A stretch of DNA of 12,417 nucleotides from JBLKSS01 sp047607725 (GTDB taxonomy: Bacteria; Pseudomonadota; Gammaproteobacteria; Enterobacterales; Enterobacteriaceae): assembly GCF_047607725.1 (NCBI RefSeq), contig NZ_JBLKSS010000036.1, forward strand, positions 1-12,417, given 5' to 3'. Under the pieces are notes generated by a model. The model saw nothing but the letters and a program-made list of their open reading frames with translations, ran no database searches and was not told the origin of the DNA. Positions 1 to 7,451 of this stretch are shown here, one piece after another; positions within the stretch are counted from its first letter, which is position 1, and the number at the start of each line of letters is the position of its first letter. The position numbers and the translations under genes were made by a program.

Positions 1-476
1 AACCAGCTTAATGTTAAAGTCCAGCGGGAAATTGGGACGACGTCTTGAGGGTTTTGGTGGGGTTTATTTCATGAATTGCGCCCATTAAAAAAATAATGGA
101 CATCATCTTCAATAACTTGATGGGGAATTAACAGACGGCGCGGGGCGTACGCTTACTTATGGACTATCTTATGGCCGCGGCGGTTGCAGGCGAACGGCCG
201 CCCACCCCCCTCCCGCGGTTGACGCCGAACGAGCTGGGCCGCTTCTCGCGGTGGCGATATCGCTCGATAATGATGCCGAACGCATCTTCCATACAAAGAC
301 CGGCCATGACCGCCTGTGAAAGCGCACGCTCATCTTATTCCACGCGTGCATGATGGAAAGATTTCAAAACCAGTGTAAATAAAAATGGAAATGTAATGAG
401 TATTATTTCCACTTACCTTTAAGAAACTTAATATTTCCTATTGCAGTCTATGGATTGGGAAAATTAAGAGCTACAC
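1..476. other. No confident gene; AT-rich leader of gmd in the right part
   Basis: I recognise no gene here. On the minus strand, about 345 to 170, one frame reads as protein-like sequence (ALSQAVMAGLCMEDAFGIII, then ERYRHREKRPSSFGV) ending at a TAG near 167, with another stop just upstream of it. It may be the remnant of an unidentified coding region, but I cannot name a family. Positions 355-476 are AT-rich and are the likely promoter and leader region of gmd. I saw no clear -35/-10 pair, and no JUMPstart/ops element (GGCGGTAGCGTA) of the kind that often precedes enteric O-antigen operons. Confidence 0.4.
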
Positions 477-1643
477 TTGCCCCATCTTGACACCACGACC
501 ATGATACCTTCAGGAGTTATTTTTAATAAGAAAGTCGCCCTCATAACCGGTATTACTGGCCAAGATGGTTCATATCTTGCCGAATTCCTTCTGAATAAAG
601 GCTATGAAGTCCATGGCATAAAACGACGGTGTTCTCAGTTTAATACGCAGCGTATTGAACATATTTTTCAGACGTCACATGACAATAACGCCTCGCTTAA
701 ATTGCATCATGGCGATCTCTCTGATACGTCAAATTTAACCCGAATATTAGCGGAAGTCCAACCGGACGAAGTTTATAATTTGGGAGCGCAATCCCATGTC
801 GCGGTCAGCTTTGACTCACCCGAATATACCGCTGACGTCGATGCCATCGGCGCCCTACGGTTGCTTGAGGCTATTCGTTTCCTGGGTCTTACTGAAAAAA
901 CGCGCTATTATCAGGCATCCACCTCGGAACTTTTCGGTTTGGTGTGCGAACCGCGACAAAAGGAAACCACGCCTTTCTATCCCCGAAGCCCTTATGCCGT
1001 GGCCAAAATGTGCGCCTATTGGATTACGGTAAATTACCGGGAAGCGTACGGCATTTATGCCTGTAACGGTATTTTGTTTAATCATGAATCGCCACGTCGC
1101 GGCGAAACTTTCGTTACCCGTAAGATCACGCGCGGTCTGGCAAGTATCGCTCACGGGCTGGAAAATTACCTGTACATGGGCAACCTTGGCGCCCTGCGCG
1201 ACTGGGGACACGCGCGCGACTACGTCCGCATGCAATGGATGATGCTGCAACAGGATAAACCCGAGGATTTTGTTATCGCTACCGGTAACCAGTACAGCGT
1301 CCGTGAATTCATTACCATGGCGGCACGGGAGCTGGGCATTGAAGTTGTTTTTGAAGGTCAGGGTATTAATGAGAAGGCCTTCGTCAGTAAAATTACCGGG
1401 GATCTGGCTCCCTCATTACGCGTCGGCGATGTAATTGTGGAAGTGGACGAACGCTATTTCCGGCCGACCGAAGTAGATACCCTCTTGGGCGATCCCAGCT
1501 ACGCGCAGCAGCGGCTCGGTTGGAAACCCGAAATCAGCCTGCAGCAATTGATTGCGGAAATGGTGGAACACGATCTCCAGGCCACGCGCCAGCACAGTTT
1601 ACTCAAGTCTCACGGTTACGCCGTTTGCCACAGCATCGAATAA
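477..1643 (+). CDS. gmd: GDP-mannose 4,6-dehydratase
   Basis: Converts GDP-D-mannose to GDP-4-keto-6-deoxy-D-mannose with bound NADP(H) in the cytoplasm, the entry step to GDP-L-fucose, GDP-D-rhamnose, GDP-6-deoxytalose and related sugars. Visible features, counted from the TTG at 477, are the Rossmann motif GITGQDG (25-31), RRCSQFNTQRIEHI, the catalytic T-S-E (149-151), the YAVAK motif (Tyr173, Lys177) and NHESPRRGETFVTRK, with the family C-terminus (YFRPTEVDTLLGDP). The reading frame is open throughout and of family length (about 370-390 residues). The start is uncertain. TTG at 477 has AAGAG 7 nt upstream, and ATG at 501 has no good ribosome site. The first conserved residues begin at codon AAG (528), 11 nt after AGGAG at 512-516, where most homologues start. 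It is first in the polysaccharide cluster, 53 nt before the permease. Confidence 0.95.
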   Translation: MPHLDTTTMIPSGVIFNKKVALITGITGQDGSYLAEFLLNKGYEVHGIKRRCSQFNTQRIEHIFQTSHDNNASLKLHHGDLSDTSNLTRILAEVQPDEVYNLGAQSHVAVSFDSPEYTADVDAIGALRLLEAIRFLGLTEKTRYYQASTSELFGLVCEPRQKETTPFYPRSPYAVAKMCAYWITVNYREAYGIYACNGILFNHESPRRGETFVTRKITRGLASIAHGLENYLYMGNLGALRDWGHARDYVRMQWMMLQQDKPEDFVIATGNQYSVREFITMAARELGIEVVFEGQGINEKAFVSKITGDLAPSLRVGDVIVEVDERYFRPTEVDTLLGDPSYAQQRLGWKPEISLQQLIAEMVEHDLQATRQHSLLKSHGYAVCHSIE

Positions 1644-1696
1644 CGTCTGAAAGCGGGCCTTTCCGGCAACATTAAAAAATCAATGATTATTATCAC

Positions 1697-2470
1697 ATGC
1701 TAACCGATCTGATCATGGCGTTAAAAAAGCCGCAAATCTGGAGCGTGCTTTCCTGGTTCGATATTAAACAACGTTATAAGCGCTCTGTGCTTGGGCAGTT
1801 TTGGGTAACATTAAGCACCTGCGTCCTGGTGGGAATGTTGAGCGTATTATGGTCCACGCTTTTCAAATTGGATGTTCGCGAGTATTTACCTTTCTTTTCC
1901 ATAGGGCAGGTCGTCTGGACCTATATATTGTTACAACTCACGGAATCTTGCAATAGATTTGTGCAATTCGACTATATTATCAAACAAAGCAGCACCTCTT
2001 TTTGCTCGCTTATCTTGCGCATCTTGAGCAGAAACGTCATCGTTTTCGCGCACAATTTTATTATCATCGCGTTGGTTATCACACTCGTGGGCCCAGGCTG
2101 GCAGTGGCAAATGCTCTGGTTTCTGCCGGGATTATTTATCCTGACCACATCGCTTTTTTTCTGCTCTATCATTCTCGCCATTATCTGTACACGTCTCCGG
2201 GATGTATTGATGATAATGCAAAATCTCCTCATTATTGCTTTTTATTTCACCCCCATAATGTGGAAAGCGGAGCAAGTTCCCGCAGCGATGTTGCATTACA
2301 TCAATTACAATCCCTTAGTCTATTACTTCAACATCATTCGCCCGCCGTTGTTGGGCGTGATGCCCGACGCGCATTCAATAAGTATTGCGCTCATCATCAC
2401 TGTCATCCTATTTTTGCTGGCAATGCTATTGCTGAACAGAACACGGCGTCGAATCACCTACTGGTTATAA
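1697..2470 (+). CDS. wzm: ABC-2 type polysaccharide export permease (Wzm/KpsM-like)
   Basis: Inner-membrane half of an ABC exporter that moves a finished, lipid-linked O-antigen or capsule chain to the periplasm. The 257-residue protein has the family pattern: an N-terminal cytoplasmic segment with DIKQRYKRSVLGQFWVTLS (about 23-41), then about six hydrophobic helices (around 40-58, 65-83, 112-132, 139-165, 172-190 and 229-247), the conserved REYLPFFSIGQVVW stretch, IICTRLRDV, FYFTPIMWK, NPLVYYFNIIRPPLLG, and a basic end RTRRRITYWL. Length and motifs match intact Wzm proteins and I see no defect. The ATPase partner starts 3 nt after the stop, so the two are surely co-transcribed and translationally linked. 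The gene symbol is by family; the polymer exported is not known. Confidence 0.9.
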   Translation: MLTDLIMALKKPQIWSVLSWFDIKQRYKRSVLGQFWVTLSTCVLVGMLSVLWSTLFKLDVREYLPFFSIGQVVWTYILLQLTESCNRFVQFDYIIKQSSTSFCSLILRILSRNVIVFAHNFIIIALVITLVGPGWQWQMLWFLPGLFILTTSLFFCSIILAIICTRLRDVLMIMQNLLIIAFYFTPIMWKAEQVPAAMLHYINYNPLVYYFNIIRPPLLGVMPDAHSISIALIITVILFLLAMLLLNRTRRRITYWL

Positions 2471-2473
2471 ACG

Positions 2474-3205
2474 ATGCAAGCCATTATCAAAGTGGAAAAA
2501 CTCTCCGTTGAGTTTCCTATCTATACCGCCTCTCAACGCAGTTTAAAGAAATTATTGTTTCGACGGGCAGTGGGCGGCAATCTGGCTAAGCACCATCAGG
2601 CGCTGGCGGTGAAAGCGCTGGATAATGTTTCCTTTGAAGTTCACCAAGGTGAGCGCGTGGCACTTTTAGGCGGCAACAGCGCCGGGAAAACCACCTTGTT
2701 ACGGGTTTTGGCCGGCGTGTATCACCCGACAGGCTGCCGCCTATCCATACGCGGCGAGGTGGTATCTCTTATCGATATGGCCATGGGTATGGAAAGCGAG
2801 GCGACCGGTTACCAAAACATTTTTATCCGCGGTCTGCTGCTCGGCCTGACCATGAAACAGATAACCCGCCAGGTTCCGTTTATCATCGAATTTAGCGAGC
2901 TGGGGGAATATATCTCCCTGCCGGTGCGTACCTATTCCAGCGGCATGTTGCTACGCCTGGCGTTCGCCATTATTTCCGTCTTACAGCCCAGCGTGCTGCT
3001 GATGGATGAATGGCTAACGGTAAGCGACAGTCAATTTCGCGACAAAATGAGTAAAAAATTGCAGCAGATGGTGGATCGGTCAGCGGTGATGATTCTGGCC
3101 TCACACTCCCGGGAGACCATTAAGGCGTTTTGCAACACCTTTTTTCTTATGCAAAACGGATCGCTACGTCAAATAAGCCGCAGGGAAATTGATGATTATA
3201 TTTAA
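2474..3205 (+). CDS. wzt: ABC transporter ATP-binding protein, short Wzt/KpsT type
   Basis: Cytoplasmic ATPase that drives the upstream permease. The 243 residues hold one complete nucleotide-binding domain: Walker A GGNSAGKTT (66-74), the Wzt-type Q-loop region (VVSLIDMAMGMESEATGYQN, 96-115), signature YSSGM (154-158) in place of LSGGQ, Walker B SVLLMDE (173-179) and the switch histidine in LASHS (H211). Walker A has Ser69 where most relatives have Gly (GxNGAGKS); the catalytic Lys72 is present. The protein stops just after the ATPase domain, so it lacks the C-terminal carbohydrate-binding domain that lets longer Wzt proteins (E. coli O8/O9a) recognise a capped chain. It therefore resembles the KpsT or Klebsiella O2a type. 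It overlaps nothing and is followed 14 nt later by the epimerase pseudogene, whose ribosome site is CAGGGAG. Confidence 0.9.
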   Translation: MQAIIKVEKLSVEFPIYTASQRSLKKLLFRRAVGGNLAKHHQALAVKALDNVSFEVHQGERVALLGGNSAGKTTLLRVLAGVYHPTGCRLSIRGEVVSLIDMAMGMESEATGYQNIFIRGLLLGLTMKQITRQVPFIIEFSELGEYISLPVRTYSSGMLLRLAFAIISVLQPSVLLMDEWLTVSDSQFRDKMSKKLQQMVDRSAVMILASHSRETIKAFCNTFFLMQNGSLRQISRREIDDYI

Positions 3206-3219
3206 ACAGGGAGTCGACG

Positions 3220-4159
3220 ATGGAACGGGACGCTAAAATCCTCATTACCGGCGCCAATGGCGTTTTGGGCCATGGACTGCGGAATGCACTGTAGGAACGG
3301 GGATATCGCCATCTCCTTTGCCCGAACCGCCAGGAGCTGAACGCGCTGGATACGCAACAGGTGGACGACTTCTTTTCCTATAATCGGCCACACTATGTTT
3401 TTCATCTTGCCTCGCTGGTATTCGGCCTGCTGGGCAATATGGAAAACCAGCTCAACGCTATCGCGACCAATACGCTGATAAATCAGCAGCTGTTTCTCGC
3501 CTGTCAGCGGTATCCGGTACGTAAGATCTTTTTTGCCAGTACCGTCGCCGGCTATGGCTACCCTTATCAGTCACTGCCGTTAACAGAACCCTATTTCTTT
3601 AGCGGCGCGCCCCACGCCGGCGAATACGGTTATGGTATGGCAAAACGCCATGCGCTGGGCTACTTGGAAATCTTGCGCCGGGAATATGATATTGACTACT
3701 GCTACGGTATTTTTACCAACCTGTTCGACCCGTACGATCGCTTCGATATTCACTGTGGCCATGTGATCCCTTCACTTATTGAAAAAGCCGCCGCCAGCGT
3801 CCAGCGCCAGGATCGCTGCCTCCATGTTTGGGGACGGCCGGAAACCAGCCGCGATTTCATGTTTAGCGAAGAAGCCGGCGCTGCGGCGCTGCACGCCTTT
3901 TTGCACGGCAGCGGTATGGGTCAACATTGCCAGCGGCTGCGAATCAACCCTGGCGCAGGTGGTGGTGGCGATAAACCTCTGCTATCAGCCTCGCCTGAAT
4001 ATCGTTTGGGACGCCGAAGCGCCGATAGGCGTCGCCAAACGCAGCGTCGATATCAGCCGGCTACGCGCCCTCGGCTATCACCTCACGTCCAACCTTAATG
4101 ATGCCATCGCTAAAACCATCGATTGGCACCGGCAAAATAGAGACAAGATCCGCAAATGA
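3220..4159 (+). pseudogene. NAD(P)-dependent sugar-nucleotide epimerase/reductase (Fcl-like), broken
   Basis: A GDP-sugar short-chain dehydrogenase/epimerase that would act on the product of Gmd, as GDP-L-fucose synthase (Fcl/WcaG), Rmd or Tld do. The N-terminus shows the Rossmann motif in ILITGANGVLGHGL, then RGYRHLL, a FASTVAGYGYP segment holding the catalytic Ser, YGMAK (Tyr/Lys pair), ETSRDFMFSEEAG, and after a frame change WVNIASGCESTLAQVV and RSVDISRLRALGYHL. Two lesions are seen: an in-frame TAG at 3292-3294 (codon 25) and a +1 shift near 3905-3914, after ALHAFLHG, where the C-terminal third moves to the next frame. With both repaired it is about 312 residues, the normal length. The stop overlaps the next start (ATGA, 4156-4159), so it once belonged to the same operon. 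Which 6-deoxyhexose it made cannot be told from sequence. Confidence 0.85.
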
Positions 4160-5402
4160 AAAGAATCGCCATTGTATCGAGTTTCGCCGAAAGCTGTGGC
4201 AACGCTTATTTCACCCAAATATTGGTGAATTCAATGCGCCGCCTTGGCTATCACGTGGAGTGCTTGGGCCTGAATCTGTTACGCAATCCACCAGCCGAGC
4301 CATCCGCGCCAGAGCTGATGAACATATCGATGAGATTTGTGCACGGCTTAAGACCTTTGATGGGGTGAATATTCAATTTGAATCAGGTTTGTATGGCTCG
4401 CTGTTCGGCGATATTCTTCGCCGCGTCCGTAAGCTCATCGACACCAATCCGCATACCAGTATCACACTGCACAGTCCTCGCCTGCTGAGCGAAACCGCTA
4501 CGCAGCGCGAGGCAATTAAAATGGCCCTGAAATTGTCATTTAAACGCGCGCTGCAGCTTTACGTTGAACCGCTCCGGCAAAACATTCCGATACGCATCAA
4601 CCATCGCCTCATACATTATCTAAAGCAGCGTAATATCAATATCATCGTCCATACGCTGCACGCCCGCGAGCAAATTGAGATGTACCACAACTACCGCAAC
4701 GTGGCGGTTCATCCTCTGAAGATCGTCGATGACTATACCGAGATCAAGCCGGATCTTATGGACGCTATCCGCAGGAAATACCGGTTCGGCAAAGAAGTGA
4801 AAATTATCGGCATGTTCGGCTTCATCAATGAATATAAAGGGCACATCTTGGCGATCAAAGCATTAGCCTGCCTGCCGCGCAATTATAAACTCCGGCTGTT
4901 CGGACGCCAGCATCCGCAAACCATTAGAAAAAATGAACCGGCAAGCCATTACACCCATATGCTACAGGCGAAGATCGAAGAAGCCAAACTCGAAGACCGG
5001 GTTTTCTTTATGGGGGAATATGACCATGAAGCGTTCGTGAGTCTCGTGGCGGTGGTGGATGTCGTCTGGCTGCCGTATGTGGAGAATGGCCAGGACGGCT
5101 CCGGCATTGCCTCCATCGCGTTCGACGTCTCGGAGTGCATACTTTGCTCTTCCTCGTTCGCATTCGATGAGATGTTCCGGCTACTGCCCCATTATGACAA
5201 TTACATACGTTTCGATATCGGTAATTATATGGAACTTGCCAGTAAGACCTGTAATTTTTTGCCAGTAAAACCCACCGCTGGTCGCAGCGCGCAGCCGGTT
5301 TTCAGCACCGATAGCCAGGCGGAATTGTATATCCGGCTTAGCCTGGGCGAACCGTTGCATGAAACGATGGCCTGCGAGGTGGATGCGTTACCTGCAACGT
5401 GA
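4156..5402 (+). pseudogene. GT4-like glycosyltransferase, frameshifted
   Basis: A GT-B fold glycosyltransferase that would add sugar residues to the growing polysaccharide on the cytoplasmic face. The first 45 or so residues (MKRIAIVSSFAESCGNAYF) are in the frame of the ATG at 4156. The rest, from about RARADEHIDEICARL onward, lies in another frame that stays open to TGA at 5400-5402. The junction is somewhere in 4285-4320 and needs one base removed or two added. The C-terminal donor domain shows IIGMFGFINEYKGHILAIKA, LRLFGRQHP, VFFMGEY and the acidic/glycine loop NGQDGSGIASIAFD, typical of the GT1/GT4 superfamily (PF00534). The repaired length is about 415 residues. It is the last gene of the cluster. 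A start further upstream in the downstream frame (4098) would overlap the epimerase gene and gives non-conserved residues, so I reject it. Confidence 0.8.
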
Positions 5403-5450
5403 CCCATTGCAACACATTGTATCGCGGCACACCGTCATCGGCGGGACGAA

Positions 5451-5464
5451 AACGCAAAAGCGTT
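5451..5464 (-). terminator. Possible terminator of the tRNA-Gly transcript
   Basis: On the minus strand AACGC, four T, GCGTT forms a perfect 5-bp stem followed by TTCG, 14 nt beyond the CCA end of the tRNA. The stem is short and the T tract weak. It also lies 48 nt after the glycosyltransferase stop and could slow transcription from that side, though there is no U tract in that direction. Confidence 0.4.
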
Positions 5465-5478
5465 CACGTGAAGAAAAT

Positions 5479-5553
5479 TGGAGCGGGAAACGAGGCTCGA
5501 ACTCGCGACCCCAACCTTGGCAAGGTTGTGCTCTACCACTGAGCTATTCCCGC
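5479..5553 (-). tRNA. tRNA-Gly (anticodon GCC)
   Basis: The minus strand folds as a full cloverleaf. The acceptor stem GCGGGAA pairs with TTCCCGC, followed by encoded TCCA. The D stem is GCTC/GAGC, the anticodon stem CAACC/GGTTG with loop TTGCCAA (anticodon GCC, plus-strand 5519-5521), and the T arm has GTTCGAGCC. It is 75 nt including CCA, one base shorter in the D loop than the E. coli glyV type (CAGTGGTAG instead of CAGTTGGTAG). It stands alone here, whereas enteric Gly-GCC genes usually come in tandem or with Cys and Leu tRNAs. It converges on the polysaccharide cluster, so its 3' end faces the accessory genes. Confidence 0.97.
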
Positions 5554-5941
5554 TGGGTCGCCGCTTACCGGTAGCGATACTTGCCGGCTGGCGATAATGG
5601 ATAAATCGAAATAGAAAAAGCAACGGGTATTTATTGCTAATGAATTGAATACTGATGCTTTTCCTATCCCCTGTTAGGGAATGGGCGCTATTATGGCGAT
5701 GTTTCGCGTCTCTGGCAAGGGCTGCTACAGCTTCCCGAACGCATTTGCAGAATTCTTGTTCATTGCGCAGGCAAGCGGTGGCGCTCACGCCCTTATTGCG
5801 CGGCCCGCCAGCTCACGCTAGCGACAATGTCTGCCTAGAGGGTTCGCGTTTCACGCCGGCTAACGCCGGCGGCGGGTCAACGTTGCCTTTGACGTCCCGG
5901 CGTCTCGCGCCGGCAGTCCGCCAGCCGCTGCATCGTCGCCC
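5554..5941. other. 388-nt region: tRNA leader and unassigned GC-rich sequence
   Basis: The left 130 nt are the predicted tRNA leader, including a small dyad (CCCT-AAC-AGGG, near 5668-5678). From about 5720 to 5941 the sequence is GC-rich, with repeated ACGCCGGC words near 5850-5880, and shows no gene I can support. It could contain a displaced 3' end of the neighbouring LysR gene: in another minus-strand frame, right after 5942, translation continues as AIGATMQRLADCRRETPGRQ before a stop. Confidence 0.4.
5683..5718 (-). promoter_or_regulatory. Sigma-70 promoter of tRNA-Gly with GC discriminator
   Basis: On the minus strand -35 TTGCCA (5713-5718) and -10 CATAAT (5690-5695) are separated by exactly 17 bp. 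They are followed by a GC-rich discriminator, GCGCCC (5683-5688), typical of stable-RNA promoters under stringent control. The predicted start near 5682 leaves a leader of about 130 nt before the tRNA. Confidence 0.7.
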
Positions 5942-6799
5942 CTATGGCCACAGCAGGCTGTCGCGCGAGGTACTGAGCGACACCAGCGCCGGTTTGTAAA
6001 TTACCAATGGCTCCGCCAGCGGGCAGGCAATATATTTACCGTGCGGGCTGGGCACAAATTCCGAGTGGGGAATAAACGTGGCGCCGTCAAAACCCTGCTC
6101 CATCATTTCCAAAATCAGGCTTGGTTCCGAGACTTTGATACTGATATTGACCGGCGTCAGCGTCTCGTAAAGGGTGTTGCGCAGCATTTCATAGGTCCCT
6201 TCGCCGCCGATACAGTGCAGTAAAATAAGCGGCAGTCCGCTGAAATCGTCAAATTTCAATGCTCTGCCGGCAAACCGCGCGGCATCATGGCTAGAAATCA
6301 CGGCCAGCGTGTCGATGGGCACCAGCTCACGCAGGGTCCAGGGCGTTTTATCGGCGGGGCACTGCATCAAGGCGATATCGATAGCGTGATTGAGCAGCAT
6401 CTCTTCGAGATGGCTGGAATCCGATACCAGAATATGGATATCCCATTCTGGCCGCTGGCGATAATAATCCCGCAACAGCGTGGTAAAGTAGCGTAGAAAC
6501 AGATAGGAAACGCCAATAGAGACCACCCTTTTTTTGCGGGTGGTTATCTGCCGGGTTTGCTGCTGCAGGCTATTGACCTTACTTAGAATGTCGCAGGCCT
6601 GACGATAAAGGAACGTACCCGCCTCGGTGAGTCGCATTCGCCGCGAGGTGCGAACAAACAGGGGGGATCCAATTTCGTTTTCCAGTTCTTGAAGACGTTT
6701 ACCCAGCGGCGGTTGTGCCATATTCAATAGCTTCGCGGCCTTACTGATGGAGCCCTGTTCCGCTATGGTGCAAAAATACTGCAATCTTTTCAGATCCAA
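5942..6799 (-). CDS. LysR-family transcriptional regulator
   Basis: DNA-binding regulator of the LysR type, 285 residues. The winged helix-turn-helix is at about 3-60 (YFCTIAEQGSISKAAKLLNM, then AQPPLGKRLQELENEIGSPL and LTEAG), followed by the substrate-binding domain (about 90-280, VVSIGVSYLFLRYFTTLLRD, ILVSDSSHLEEMLLNHAIDI). The start is TTG at 6799, chosen because AGGAGG lies 4 nt upstream and the LysR N-terminus begins right there. It ends 15-20 residues earlier than most relatives, at LSTSRDSLLWP, so the last helix may have been lost by a small frameshift near 5945. It lies 73 nt after the DUF554 gene on the same strand, and by context is the regulator of the decarboxylase operon (compare BsdA or KpdR beside ubiD/ubiX-type genes elsewhere). 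That role is inferred. Confidence 0.85.
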   Translation of the reverse strand: MDLKRLQYFCTIAEQGSISKAAKLLNMAQPPLGKRLQELENEIGSPLFVRTSRRMRLTEAGTFLYRQACDILSKVNSLQQQTRQITTRKKRVVSIGVSYLFLRYFTTLLRDYYRQRPEWDIHILVSDSSHLEEMLLNHAIDIALMQCPADKTPWTLRELVPIDTLAVISSHDAARFAGRALKFDDFSGLPLILLHCIGGEGTYEMLRNTLYETLTPVNISIKVSEPSLILEMMEQGFDGATFIPHSEFVPSPHGKYIACPLAEPLVIYKPALVSLSTSRDSLLWP

Positions 6800-6803
6800 A
6801 GAA

Positions 6804-6809
6804 CCTCCT
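6804..6809 (-). promoter_or_regulatory. Shine-Dalgarno AGGAGG deciding the TTG start of lysR
   Basis: Minus-strand AGGAGG, spaced 4 nt from TTG (6797-6799). It supports the TTG as the real start. An AGGAGG this strong on a weak start codon suggests translation was balanced rather than lost. Confidence 0.6.
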
Positions 6810-6872
6810 CTCTCACAGGTCCGGCGTTTGCCGATAACGAATAGTTCGGCGCCAACCGCGCGCCGCCGGGCG

Positions 6873-7451
6873 TTAATATATCAGCAACGTCCAAAGATAT
6901 GACACCGGCATCACCAGTATCAGCGCCGGCAACATATTCGCTACCGGAAAAGATTTGATGCCGGCGATACGAAAACCGGCGGCCAGCATGACAAACCCGC
7001 CGGCGGCGGTAAAAATATCCATAATCGACTTGACCAACAAAATATTGGGATCATGGGTCATACCCTCGGTCATGGCGCCGATAATACCGGTTCCGCTCGC
7101 GCAAAACAGTACCATGATGGCGACATACTTTTTGGTGAACACCAAAGGATCCATACCGGCGTCAGCGGTTTGAAAACGGCTGACCCAGCCTTTCGCCAAA
7201 TTACCCACTCTGCAGATTTTTTCTCCAGGAATATCCATTCCCCTAACGCGCTTCCGATAATCAGCGCCAGCACCACCGTCGGCAGGCTATGAATTTTACC
7301 AATCAGGACAATGCCAAGACCCATGGACGACAGACCAAAGGTCATCGGCAGCGCCACGCGCAGCCTTTCAGGCACTTTAGTGCCGAGAAATGCCCCGACA
7401 AGCCCCCCCTATCAGCCCGGCGCTCCCATTGACAAACGAGCCTATTACCAT
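6873..7451 (-). pseudogene. DUF554 (YqgA/YdfK-like) membrane protein, broken
   Basis: A polytopic inner-membrane protein of the DUF554 family; its transport or other function is not established. Start ATG (7449-7451) follows AAGGAG by 6 nt. Family landmarks in order are VIGSFVNGSAGLIGG, then PERLRVALPMTFGLSSMGLG and LPTVVLALIIGSALGE, KYVAIMVLFCASGTGIIGAM and FRIAGIKSFPVANMLPAL. Three lesions are seen. A G7 tract (plus-strand 7403-7409) is one too long. An A6 tract (7217-7222) is one too short (LEKK should run into ICRVGN). About 55-60 residues are missing in frame near 7005-7020, where FTA joins directly to AGGFVMLAAG, removing the helices between the two halves. Relatives are about 225-235 residues. 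The gene follows the ubiX-like gene by 20 nt and was surely in its operon. Confidence 0.8.

Noticed and set aside
855..1250. A 131-residue minus-strand frame opposite gmd
   Set aside because: It is antisense to strongly conserved Gmd motifs and has no ribosome site or family resemblance.
2002..2511. A 169-residue plus-strand frame inside the permease gene
   Set aside because: It overlaps the conserved permease in another frame and has a His-rich, low-quality composition with no recognisable domain.
3220..4159. Two separate genes for the epimerase halves
   Set aside because: The pieces align end to end with one Fcl-like protein, and neither has its own ribosome site at the break.
5435..5788. 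A 117-residue minus-strand frame
   Set aside because: It covers the tRNA-Gly and its promoter, so it is not coding.
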